Made by a program: the position numbers and the translations under genes. This document shows positions 52,216 through 62,782 of a stretch of 64,000 bases of DNA, in pieces (the first letter of the stretch is position 1; every line of letters starts with the position of its first letter). Source of the DNA: Acridotheres tristis. Lineage: Eukaryota > Chordata > Aves > Passeriformes > Sturnidae. Where the stretch lies: contig CM072895.1 of assembly GCA_037013685.1 (NCBI GenBank), forward strand, positions 12,126,463 to 12,190,462, written 5' to 3'. The notes below the pieces were generated by a model, which did no database searches, was not told the DNA's origin, and saw only the letters and a program-made list of their open reading frames with translations.

Positions 52216-55200
52216 TAATGCATGCCAAGTGGCAGGGTGTTGTGCTCTGGCTAGAAAGTAGAATAAAGAAACGTGGTACAGATCTCGGTAAAATTTACAA
52301 CTTAAGAAATTATCTTCCTATGCTGGAAGTATTTCCTTCCTCCCTCCCTCTCAGACAGTTGTATACAACACAAAAAAAATGTTTGTGTCTTATTATTCTG
52401 TCAGGCATTATTGAACTATAAAGAAAAGATCTTGTCATCTCACACTTCTTAACAAATTATGAAAGAAAAATATGACTAAAACTTGTTCAGACTATCAAGT
52501 TCCTGCCAAACTGAAACTAATGAATTACCCTGGCACTGGTAATTAGCCAAAACTAGATAATATGAAGCATATAAATAGTGCTAGAGACCATGTTGCCAAA
52601 TACATATAATAATACCCCTGAAAGTAATTGTTTTATTCCCAAAAAGTTTTTAATTAAATTCTTTCCAGCAGAGTAGTATGACACTCCTGTTTATTATTTC
52701 AATTCTTACTTTAACAACCTGGATATAAATTGAATGTGATTCATGCCTACTGGTTATTGATTTTGATATACATACTAGACAGAATGAGCTTGGTGTCTGA
52801 GAAATAACTGACACCACAAGTGGGATGATGCTGCTGTGTGGGTTGAGTAAAAAGAAGAAAGTGTTTAGTCCCTAGTGAGTGCTTCTGGCCCAATGGGGTC
52901 TGAGGTATTGCAGTTCATGAACTCTGATCTCAAGTTTTTTCTCTTCTTCTTCTTTTTTCTTTTTAAACTGGGAATGAACCCGTAGGTAGACATAGTCACG
53001 TTATCAAACTCCTTCACTCTTCTGCTATAGGATGCTCTATTCATGACAAGGGTAATTTTGTTCTTGCCACTGCCATCTAGGCTAGTCAGGTACTATAGTG
53101 ACTGAAATAGAATGTAACAAAGTCTGATATACCATGCCAGTCGTCCAGTTAAGAAACTCTTTAACATTTGTCGTACTGTGTACTCCTCACTGAGTATGTG
53201 AAAAATGGGAAACATTTAAAAGATGTTTATGACTGAATATACATTTCTTATGTAAATGTTGTCAATATCAAAATGTTTACATTAGATTAGCTAAAAAAAA
53301 GAAAAAGGATTAATTGAGATTTATGCACAGGATGTGTCCATGTTAGAGAAACATTTCTTTTGTTAAGAGACAATTTGCATTCATGAGAACTGAAAATTAA
53401 GAAGGAGTAAGATTTGTTTCTCTGTAGACTTACTAATTAGTGTTGGTTTAGCTCTCCCAAATGGTAGGATGTGTGAGTATTTAAAATGTTAATGCAGACA
53501 AATTTTGAGACAAATTACAATTTGGTATTCATCCCTGTATATAGCTTCAGACTTTTCTGTTATATCCTAATGACATGTAGAATTCCTGGATTCTCAAATG
53601 CTAAATTTTAAGTTTTATCAGAGGACCAATAGCAAAATCCATTTATCTGCAGTAAAGGAGATTTTACAAGAAGCAGTTAATGACAAATAGCACCTAGAGT
53701 TGGTTGTTTTGTTGTTGTTTTGTTTGTTTTTTTAATAGCAGGTAAAGAATATAGGAACTTAAGGGAACCAATGTACTTTTAGAAGTGCCCTGTAGAATTC
53801 TCATGGCCACCGAGTAGACTTCTTTACTTGGTGCTTTAAGAAGGCTAAAATTATGCAAACTATGTGCTTTGGTGTTTTTCAGTATTTTTACAGTGAAATT
53901 TACAGAGCCACTGAAATGCCAATTTGTAATAGTCTTTCCCACAGAGAATGCCTATTGTTGGATCTCATGCCTTCAACAAAAATTGCAGGAGAACTGAATA
54001 CTTAATACAAACATCTTTCATACAAGTTGGTACATAATCATTGTGTTTGCATATGGCTAGATTTTTTTCCCAAAAACAATTTCAACAGGTGCCTTAATTC
54101 TGTTCTGTTGTAAAAATTCCTTTCTCTCATTTGAATGTTTTTGTTAGTGCAGATTCTTTCTGGCTAAGCACAGAGAAAAATCTTTGCTGTTTTCCTTTTC
54201 AAACAATATTTTCTTACATAAAAAAACCACAAAAGGTCACAACTTTTCTTTCCTCTGGTTATACAGTGCATTTAAAGAAAAGAAATATAAAAATCAGGTG
54301 ACTTCCTAGTGAATGCCAAGAAATTCAGCTACACAATCTGAATTCTTCTCAGGACAAGGGCTGTTCAGAACAACTCCCTGTGAGAAGCACATAAAGCTGA
54401 TTGCACTGTTTTCAGGTTCAGAATAGATCTGCACAAAATAAAGGAAATAAAAAGTGATATTCAATAAACCAGGAAGACAGGATATGTGGAAATCAGGTAG
54501 TAGCATCATATAAGCAATCTTTCTTCCTGCTGTCAGTGTTTTGATGGAAACATGCTCATGTAGTGGAACAAGATCTAGATTCCCCTTTAAATATTTGCAA
54601 TACTTTAATTCTGATTTGCAATAAATAATATGACTAATCCATGCTCCCTCTCATTGCTTTATGATTATCACTTCCACTGCACATCTTGGCTGCTCTTAGC
54701 ACTTACAAGGCTCTGATATATAGCTAAATGTTTCTGACTCCATCTGCTACAAAGAGAAGTGACACAGAAGTGCTCCCCAGCCATTTTATTGCAATTTAAT
54801 GTAAATCTGTTATAATGCAGATGATGAAAAGTGCAGTGGCTTCCATGAATTCTGAAAGCTGAGATTGGGTTGTGGCTGCTGTGCTGCCCTCTGAAGATTT
54901 GCTGGGTTTAATTTTACATTGCACAGCCATTAGCTGACTGAGGTTCCTCACTGAATCACACTGCCACAATACTTCTTCATCCTCCTCTTCCTTTTCTCCT
55001 CGCAGTGACCTCTTTCACCCAAGTTTTTCAGCCCAGTCTCTCATTGCTTTTATCTTATAAATTATAACCTCCCAGTACATCAGAACACAGAGCCATGCAA
55101 TTGACCCCTGCAATGGATTATTTTGTTAACTCTTGTTTGTGGGAATATCATAACATCCCTTCCAATTTGCTGTGGGCTCGTTGTGATTCTTGCTGTTGTG

Positions 55201-56043
55201 CAAAGAACAGATTTATCTTATCAGGTTGCAATGATAGTTTGCCTTTACCATGGCATCACGTGTGATCTTATTGCCATTGTGTAAAATAAGTGGCGTTAAA
55301 TGTGTTCTGCGCTGGTTAGTTGGTGGTATTTGTAGATGGGAATTGAGGTGATCACATTCTGTCATCCAGCATTAAGTGTAATTATACACTTATGTACAGG
55401 CCCTTAGGCAAATGATATTTTCCCCCTGTATTTTCTGTAGATGTTACTGTTTGGAATGATAGAATTACCTTCAGTAGACTAATTAAACTGTGGCAAATTA
55501 GGTAAACCTAGAATGTAATTAAAGTACAGTAAAAACACCTGTAAATGATAATTGTTTCATTCCCTCAGGGAAAATGTGAAAATAATCTTTTTGATAGAGT
55601 ATCATATCTAGAATCTTTACACATGCCAACTGACATGTTTGTCCTCAAGTAATTTGTCTAGAAGTAATTGATTGCAGTACTTTAAAAAATAGCTAAAAAT
55701 AAGAAAAACATCCTACTTCCTTACAAATTTTTCACCTACAGACTGAGGAGTTACCCAGAGAAAAAATTGTTATCTATGATTACATTCTCCAGTCCAACTG
55801 ACTGAATGGTGTAGAGGCAGAAGGGAAGGACTAAGTAGACACAGGCTTCAGACTGGTTGAATTAGTAACAATGAGGGTCATCTTGTCCAAAATAATAATG
55901 CCTTACTTTGTAAATTCATGAACCTGGAATAAGGCAGAATGTGTTGTTGACTTCACCAACAATTTATTTTAAAGTATTTAAAGTTAGAGCATGAATTTTG
56001 TTGCATGGAATAATCCCTAGTGATGGTAGTCTTCCAAGCAAAC
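52216..56043. other. Intronic sequence, no gene seen
   Basis: This holds unique sequence with a pyrimidine tract near 52938-52965 and a T/G-rich tract near 53701-53735. The complex segment 54640-55430 carries palindromic and tandem factor-binding-like motifs and is treated separately. Confidence 0.5.
54640..55430. promoter_or_regulatory. Candidate conserved noncoding element or enhancer
   Basis: This is a repeat-free stretch of high complexity starting about 1.8 kb upstream of exon 2. It contains tandem GATA sites on the minus strand (TTATCTTATCA at 55213-55223) and a canonical E-box CACGTG at 55257-55262. It also has a perfect inverted repeat TAAGTGTA/TACACTTA at 55373-55392 that encloses ATTA. 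The regulatory role is inference from motif content alone, and conservation was not tested. Confidence 0.3.
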
Positions 56044-56090
56044 TTTGTGTATTGTCACTGCAGATGGCGTTTTCCTTTTGTGTATTGTCA
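56044..56090. repeat. 14-bp perfect direct repeat, 33 bp apart
   Basis: TTTGTGTATTGTCA occurs at 56044-56057 and again at 56077-56090. The intervening bases include CAGATGGCG. It lies about 400 bp upstream of exon 2. Confidence 0.8.
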
Positions 56091-56420
56091 TCCCCAGAAA
56101 ACTGATGATTTTGAGTGAAGACTTTGGTGTGGATGTTTACATAAAATCTTTATTCCTAATGCAAATAAAATTTAAAGTAGTTTTTTGAACCTTAAAAGGC
56201 TTGGGGGGTTTTTTTTGTGAGCGAAACTGACTCCTTTACAACCAGTTCTAAAAGAAACTCTGCAAACCTCTGAAATGCAAATTTATTGAAATAAAACAAC
56301 CCAGTCACCTGTCTCCTTGTGCTCTTGCAGCAAGGTGACTACCAGAGGAATAATTTCACATAAAGCTTTCTCAAGTGTTTTTCCTTCATCCTCCAATTGA
56401 AGGTATGTATTTTTTTATTA

Positions 56421-56471
56421 AAACTGATTCTCAATTTTAATAATTTATTTCCTTTCTTCTTTTCATTACAG
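56421..56471 (+). other. Splice acceptor region of exon 2
   Basis: The exon is preceded by a T-rich tract (TTTATTTCCTTTCTTCTTTT) and ends in CATTACAG at 56471. A plausible branch point is the A of ACTGAT at about 56427, some 44 nt upstream of the exon. A second AG two bases further in (CAGAG) would break the K|RKS phase, so the first AG is preferred. The branch point choice is inference. Confidence 0.85.
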
Positions 56472-56666
56472 AGAAAGTCCATTGTTGCTGTAAGTTTCAT
56501 TGCAGCATTCCTCTGTCTGATCATTGTTCGTCTCACAAATGAAGTAACTTTCCCTTTGATCCTTAACTGCTTTGGACAAACCAGAGTCAAGTGGATCCCA
56601 TTTTCTAATGGCCAAAGGCAGCCTCTGAAAACTCATTATGGATATATAAATGTGAAAACACAAGAG
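56472..56666 (+). CDS. ST6GALNAC3: ST6GALNAC3 internal coding exon (exon 2): membrane anchor and stem
   Basis: This exon encodes 65 complete codons of a type II Golgi sialyltransferase. The family transfers sialic acid in alpha-2,6 linkage to GalNAc of sialylated glycoproteins and gangliosides. Seen in the sequence: exon residues 1-2 are basic (RK), followed by one hydrophobic span at residues 4-19 (IVAVSFIAAFLCLIIV), then a lumenal stem with NEVTFPLILNCFGQ, KWIPFS and THYGYINVKTQE. These blocks agree with remembered human ST6GALNAC3 just after its short N-terminus (MACILK-type), and they differ from ST6GALNAC5, whose stem is glutamine-rich. The exon is bounded by TTTCATTACAG and GAG|GTAAGA, with phase 0 at both ends, as expected for codons joining K|RKS upstream and QE|PLQ downstream. 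There are no stops or frameshifts. The catalytic sialylmotifs lie in later exons that are not in this window. The identification rests on memory, not on a search, but the blocks are distinctive. Confidence 0.93.
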
Positions 56667-56672
56667 GTAAGA
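56664..56672 (+). other. Splice donor of exon 2
   Basis: GAG|GTAAGA at the end of the coding block matches the vertebrate 5' splice consensus over GTAAG. Translation past it gives VRSDF and then a stop, with no similarity to the sialyltransferase, which supports splicing at 56666. Confidence 0.88.
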
Positions 56673-59065
56673 TCTGATTTTTAACAGCCTGGCAAAATGG
56701 ACCAGTAGATTTCATTTTCTCTGATCCCATCTAATGCTTTTTAACAATCTGCCCAGTGTAAAAACTGAACAATGGTGTTTCTGAGCAAAGTGGCTATTTT
56801 AGAAGTCTGCTACCACTTAAACGACCTTTGAAATTTTTAAAATTTCTGTCATGTCTGCAATGGAGGGGGCAGTGAACTGGCCTCAAAAACACCGTCAACT
56901 GAGTGAAAACTTGTTTATTCAAACAAGAAAATATTTCAGATTAATTTCCATCCTTCAATCCCTCTAATGCAAAAGGAAATTTTCTTGTGTTTGTTGTAAA
57001 AAGGTCCTAAAAATGTTTCATTTTGCCTGGGCTTCCCAAAGAGGTTGTTTGTATGGGCATGAAAGAGGAAAAGGGAGTGATTTGTGAAATGAGCAAATGT
57101 GAGTCCAGTAACTGTATAAAGCGTGAGGTTTACTGGATTTTTCTGGAAGTGTTGCATTAATACTTGATAGCCATTTCAAAGCTAGGTATGTATTTGCATT
57201 CTGTACTTTAAAATTCACTAATATGTATCTGCTTTGCAAAATACTTGCTGTCTGATAAAAATACTTGTCTTATGAAATTAGGTTTTACAGGGACTCCTGC
57301 TTTAAAGTCTCTTAGTTGTCAAAATTTCTGCAGCCACTGTTGGGTTTTGGTGGTGGTGGTGCATTTTCTTCCGACTTCCCCTCTCTCTTTGTAATATTTG
57401 TAAAATGGAAACCTTCAAAATAAGGTAGCATAAAAAATGAACTCTTTCTATAGTTTGTGATCAGTTATAGCACTGTCAGTCATGAGAAATACTATCAGAT
57501 TTTCACTAACTGCTAGTTATCTTTTTCTATAAAATTACAGTTATTAATGAGTGAAATTCATTCACATAACATTACAGAGAATGAAAATACTTTACCACTT
57601 CATTATATTTAGTCCCATAAGTGTATTGAACTAGTTGGTTATTATCCTTGCTTTAGTGGGTTAAATATGAAAATCAGAATGAGAGAGAGGTGGTTTTTAG
57701 GAGGCAGCTTCTTTTAAACATATATAGCTTTTAATCATTGTTCCCATAAGATGCAGCACTATTTTGGAGGCTAAAGTACATTATCTATAAAGCAGAAAAA
57801 GGACAAGCACCTGAAAGGAGAACAGTTCAGATGTGAATTGTAGTCCCAGTGAAAGGAATGGGAGGTGCTGTAGAGCTCAGAAGGGTTAAGGCTTCATCCC
57901 TCTAGAAATGAGAGGGCAGCGTGTTCTGCATGTCCATGGGTTGTTGCCACAGTGGCAGGCGTGGAATCTGAATGAGGCAGAGCTGCCACGGTCACTTGAT
58001 CACTATCAGTCTGAGCTGATAACTGGAGAGGAGAGGAGCATGCTAATCCGTTTTTATTCACCACTGCCTTCATCAGAGGTTAGAAGTAGTTTGTGCGGGC
58101 CTTAATTCATTCTTAAATTTGATAACACGCTTGGAAGTTCTAACAGTAAATGGAAATGAATGTCCTGAAACTGGTGACCGATACTGATTCATAAGACATT
58201 TGTCTTAATTTAGCTTAGGTCATAAGGACTCCTTAAACTTAGTCATTTTAGTTGTTTTCCCTGTTGTATTTGCAGATTACATTAATATTTGCCAATTAAA
58301 ATCATAATGAAGAACCTGAACATGGCTTGCTTATTGTAAATGCACTAACTTTCTACTTAATTGTTCCCTGTGTGAGGGAACTTTTGTTGTGATGCTCATG
58401 TGAAAAGTTTTTGCATAGCTCATGTTCCTAACTCACACCCATAGCTTTCTCAGACTATGATTTTTAGAGTACATCTTGCTTTGTCAAATAGGCATTCATA
58501 TACTATTTCTATGAATATAACCAGAAATTCTGAATTCTTAATTTCTCTATTCCATCAAATACTTTGAATTACTGCTAATTTAATAAAATTAAGGTATTTT
58601 CCAGGGGTTTTTTTGTGCTGCTGTGGTATGTATGATGTGCAGAAAAGTTTACTCTGTGAGATGAGCTAATGCCCCAAATATATGTGGCCAAGTTTTTTGT
58701 AAAATGGGATGATTTCTCATCAAGGACCAAATGGCATGAGGAAATAATTCTGCAATGAATTATCAGAAAATAAAGTGATGGAGGGAAGATAGGAGAGAAG
58801 GCTTTTAAAGATGTGAATTTTGGCTTCTTCTCTTTTACTGAGGGAATCTTTGCACCTGCTGAATGTGCTCTTATTCTCCTGGAGTGTCCTTTGAATCCTA
58901 TCTCCCCACTGGTGTCTCCTGCTGTCTGATAGCACTCCCTCCTGTATCTCAGCCACTTCTAACATCCTTCTTCTTTTCTTCACATTTGTTCTCTGTTCTC
59001 CTTTACTTGTTCCTCTCAGGCTGCACTCCAAGGTCTGGCTGCATGCCAACTCCTTAGTTACAACT

Positions 59066-59087
59066 CCTTGTACTTAAATGTACAAGG
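59066..59087. repeat. 8-bp inverted repeat
   Basis: The arms CCTTGTAC and GTACAAGG flank TTAAAT. This is a short potential hairpin. Confidence 0.6.
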
Positions 59088-59684
59088 TCAACAAACCAGA
59101 GGAATTAGGGTAATTTGCTACCAACCCAATCACTCATCTGAAGTGACAGGGAAGCTAGAAAATCTAGAATGAACTTCTCTGCCTTTTCTGTCTCTCTATT
59201 GCATACTTACTTCCTGAAGAAAAAGGAAAACCAAACCAAGCCAAAAAAGGCCCAACCTCCCAAACTTTTCCATAGCAATAAAACTTAGGAGGAGCTGATT
59301 TTTTGGGGGTAAGGCTGAGTGGGATGAGACTTGAAAAATCTTATGAGATGATGGAAAATCAATTACTTGGTTAAAGGGGTAGTGATCAATCATTTGTATT
59401 AAAAAAGATCAGGAAATATGATGATATGAATATTAGTGTTTATCCAGGTAAAAAACAATGATATGGCTGTTGTTAGGTATGATCAGAATAAGGCTGCAAA
59501 GACCTTTTTCAAGGATGTTGTTGTGTATTTGACTTGACACTGTAATATTGTGGAATTTTTATTAGTAAAGAGTCTGAAAAAAAATTTAAGATTACTAAAG
59601 CTAGATTGTGTTGGGGTATTTCATAGAAAATGCAAAGAGAGACATAACTTAATCTGCAATTAAGGCTGTACATAATACAGGGTT

Positions 59685-59720
59685 GTTGCTATGGTTTCCT
59701 TGATTTGTAGCCATAGCAAC
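59685..59720. promoter_or_regulatory. RFX-type X-box with inverted half-site
   Basis: GTAGCCATAGCAAC at 59707-59720 fits the RFX X-box consensus GTNRCC(N)0-3RGYAAC with a 2-bp spacer. A further half-site, GTTGCTATGG, at 59685-59694 forms a perfect 10-bp inverted repeat with CCATAGCAAC across a 16-nt loop. RFX binding is inferred from the motif only, and about one such match per window is possible by chance. Confidence 0.35.
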
Positions 59721-61149
59721 AGCTTTGGGAAAACTGTCTTTATGTATAGTAAATATATTAGATTTGAAATACAAATAGATGTGAAGTGTTGTATATACTG
59801 GGCCATTATGTCTAGACACATTTCAGTTTTACTTTGGAGATATTTCTAAAGTAGAGGATTCTTCACCTAGAAAATTTGCATCCAAAGCCCACCCTCACTC
59901 CCCTCAGTAGGAAAGGATCTTGTAGTAGCCTTCCATGATGTGATCTCTTTTCCCTTTTCAATATCCATATCGGAGGTGACTCCTTGAGATTTGTGGGAAA
60001 CGATGCCTGTCTGTTTTGCAATATTGCTGTCTCACTCAGTACATGAATTTTGACCTTTCAGTGAGAAGGAGGTGTATGAACAAGATGACCTTTCTTTCCC
60101 TTATTTCCTCCACTTTGTGGAGGGTTTTTGGTGAACAGTCCCATAAAATCTGTCTTTAGGAAATGTCATGCCTATCATGTGTTAGTTGTTTTTTTCCTAT
60201 TCCTGGTGATTTTTTTCATCGAAAGTATTAATTTGATACAAGTCCACAGTGGTTACCCAATTGAAACCTATTGGAATAAACTTCACCCCCACCCGTGTCA
60301 AGCTGATGTAATGACTCTTTTTGTATATCAGAAATGGGGAAGCAGATAAAAAGAAGCAGGTAGAAAAAATATAACCTTCCTCCTTCTTTCATACCACTCC
60401 TACTCTACAAAGAGTTCTGGCAAAATTAATGAACATCATGTATTTAAATTGCAGCATTATGACATCAATTTAAAATCCATTAGCAGTTTGAAACTTTATG
60501 CTAGGCAAGTCTAATAGTGTTCTTGGATATTTGATTGTGCTTCCTGAAAGGTGAATATTGAATAGATTTTTACTCTACCGTCAGTATTAAAATAATATAG
60601 CATTTTCCTACATACGTAAAATCTGAAATATAGCTGCAATAACACTTGAAGCATAATTATAAAAGTATATTCAAGTACTGAACAAAGATTAAAACTGTTT
60701 TTGGAAAAGGGTAAGTTCTGAGATGACCTAAAATCCCTACATTAAACTGCAACTGTGAGATCTAATGGCTTCCTCTAAATGAATTCTGAGGGAGCAAAGA
60801 GCCTGTGTCGTGAGCATTGAAGAATCTTGCATTACAGTGATGAGCACTAGATAAAAGGAATGTGCATTGTAGCACTTAAGACTTTTTAAAAATCCTGTCA
60901 TAACTGAAAAACTCGTCAGTACTGTATTGATATTGAAGAAATACATTTGGATTATATTATCCCATACCATTTCATCCCTAACCTGAACAGACCTGGGTAC
61001 AAGCATTAATTGCTCACCAGTTGTGGCACACACAGCTACAAACATTAGTGACTGGACTGCCTAAATCTGGTTCCTTTTTATTTCCTTTTTGCCAGAAGTT
61101 CTGTAGTAGAACTTGGCTGAAATGAGTGGAGGTTTCCACAAATGAAATG

Positions 61150-61179
61150 CCCCAGATATAAATACCCCAGATATGAATA
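61150..61179. repeat. 15-bp tandem duplication
   Basis: CCCCAGATATAAATA is followed immediately by CCCCAGATATGAATA, with one mismatch. Confidence 0.85.
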
Positions 61180-62768
61180 TTAAGGAGGCTACAGACCTTA
61201 TGTGTTGTCCTTTTTATTATTCTCCTTTAAACACAATAAATTAGGTGCGCTTAAAAATCACCTGAAATACAGAGGAAAATTAATATAACATGCAGAAATA
61301 TGGGTTGTGATGTGGTCTCTAGCTGTAAGATAAGGCACATACAATCTCAACAGTAGCAAAATAGTTGTCAATGTGTTATTAGATCATTAGATGGACCCAC
61401 ATCAATCATAGACACCACCTTCTTACAAAACATGAAAAACTAAATTAAAAATTGCATAAAAAGCAAAGAATGGTATTTTAAAAATGTTAATATTTCCTCT
61501 CCTAATATGAGAAGTAAGAAAATTTTTTCAAAAAGATTGAAATAAGAAATATTATAAAAAATGGAAAGCTAGCAACCAACCTGGGAAGGTTTGTTCTGCC
61601 TGTTAGTAATGGATGAAAATGACACTATGAAGTGTCAGTGGAGAAGATTGGAGTGCTGTTGGAGTACAGCTTTGGGTTTCATGTCAGAAGGGAAGGTACC
61701 AGACTGTGAACTTGAACAGTGTGTTCAGCTAACTCCGGAGATACTTGTTTCATACTCTTCTTGGAAAAAGTCTGGATCCTAGAGAAGCTAAAAAGCTACA
61801 TCAGCCAAAACTCCCTGTACCAGAAAGTGACTTTAGTATTTAGTTTATGATACATGGATGACTTCTATCCTGTCTTTTCCTTTGGGATCTTGTTCTATGT
61901 TTCAACTTAAGAATTTACAGGATATTTTGGCAATAAAGGGTCATTTGTTTCATAGTAATTTATGATTTATATCCCTTCTAAGGCACATTTTTTACGAGTT
62001 GCACAGTCACTCATTATTTCATCCTCAGAAATAATTTAATAATAATAAAAAGTACAACCCGTCATGCAGTATCTCCTGGATATATTTCTGCTTCCATTTT
62101 ATAAATTTTCAGGAGCAATTTTCTTTGGAAGTATTGCACAAGGATTAGTTAAATAACACTTTAAATGGCAATCATGTTCTGTGTTAAACTTCTGAGAGGT
62201 ATTCATATAGTGGGTTGATGGCTCCTGTCCCCCTGCCCCTGTTGGGTTTTCTGACTGTACCAGAGCTCCCATTCCTGGCTCTGGGAGCCATAGGCACACA
62301 CTCGCAAATAAAATTCCTGCCAAGGACTTTAATCACCAAATGAGCAACTCCAGGAGCACATCTATTATAGAGATAGATCTCACTAAACAAAAAGACGTCA
62401 CCAGACTCCTCACTGCCCTCTTCCTCTTTCCAACCCTCTTTTGGCCTGGAAGAAGAGAGAATGATCCAAATAAGCTGCAAGGTCCACTTGAAACCACTCA
62501 GGCTGTTATGAACCTGCAGGAGAGAAGGGAGCACAGATAATGTGTGTTCTCAGTGGGGCAAATCCTGCCAGCTCAGCCATTTTCCTTCTGTATATATGGA
62601 ATTAGCTTAGGTTTTTAAAGCTGCCACAACTCTGATGGTGTCTCATGAGGAAAAAGTCAAGTGCCAGGATAAATATATCAAGTATTCTATACAGAGGAAT
62701 TAAATCTGCTCCACACAGAGCCTCAGTGTGATGAGTCAAGCAGTGCTGCCTGTGTGGCAGCTCTGCTT

Positions 62769-62782
62769 AAAAAAAAAAAAAA
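62769..62782. repeat. Poly-A run (A14)
   Basis: Fourteen A follow CTCTGCTT. No AATAAA lies at tail-like distance upstream, so a retrocopy is not supported. Confidence 0.9.

Larger units (their letters stand above)
1..56471 (+). other. ST6GALNAC3: ST6GALNAC3 intron 1 (partial, 3' part)
   Basis: Everything left of exon 2 is read as the 3' portion of the first intron. I checked ATGGC starts on the + strand for a short MACILK-like first exon followed by a donor and found none. There is also no CpG-rich promoter-like stretch. The first intron of this gene is very long in mammals, and this window implies more than 56 kb here. Short open frames across the interval show no recognisable domains and lack convincing exon boundaries. 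An unannotated noncoding RNA gene or a non-conserved alternative first exon cannot be excluded. Confidence 0.75.

Noticed and set aside
1..56396. First coding exon of ST6GALNAC3 (short MACILK-like ATG exon)
   Set aside because: None of the ATGGC starts I examined continues into the expected residues followed by a splice donor. For example, 40024 reads MACKI without a donor. The exon is taken to lie upstream of the window.
56861..56881. AGGGGGCAG near exon 2 as a CTCF site
   Set aside because: Only the core half matches. The upstream CCAC part of the consensus is missing.
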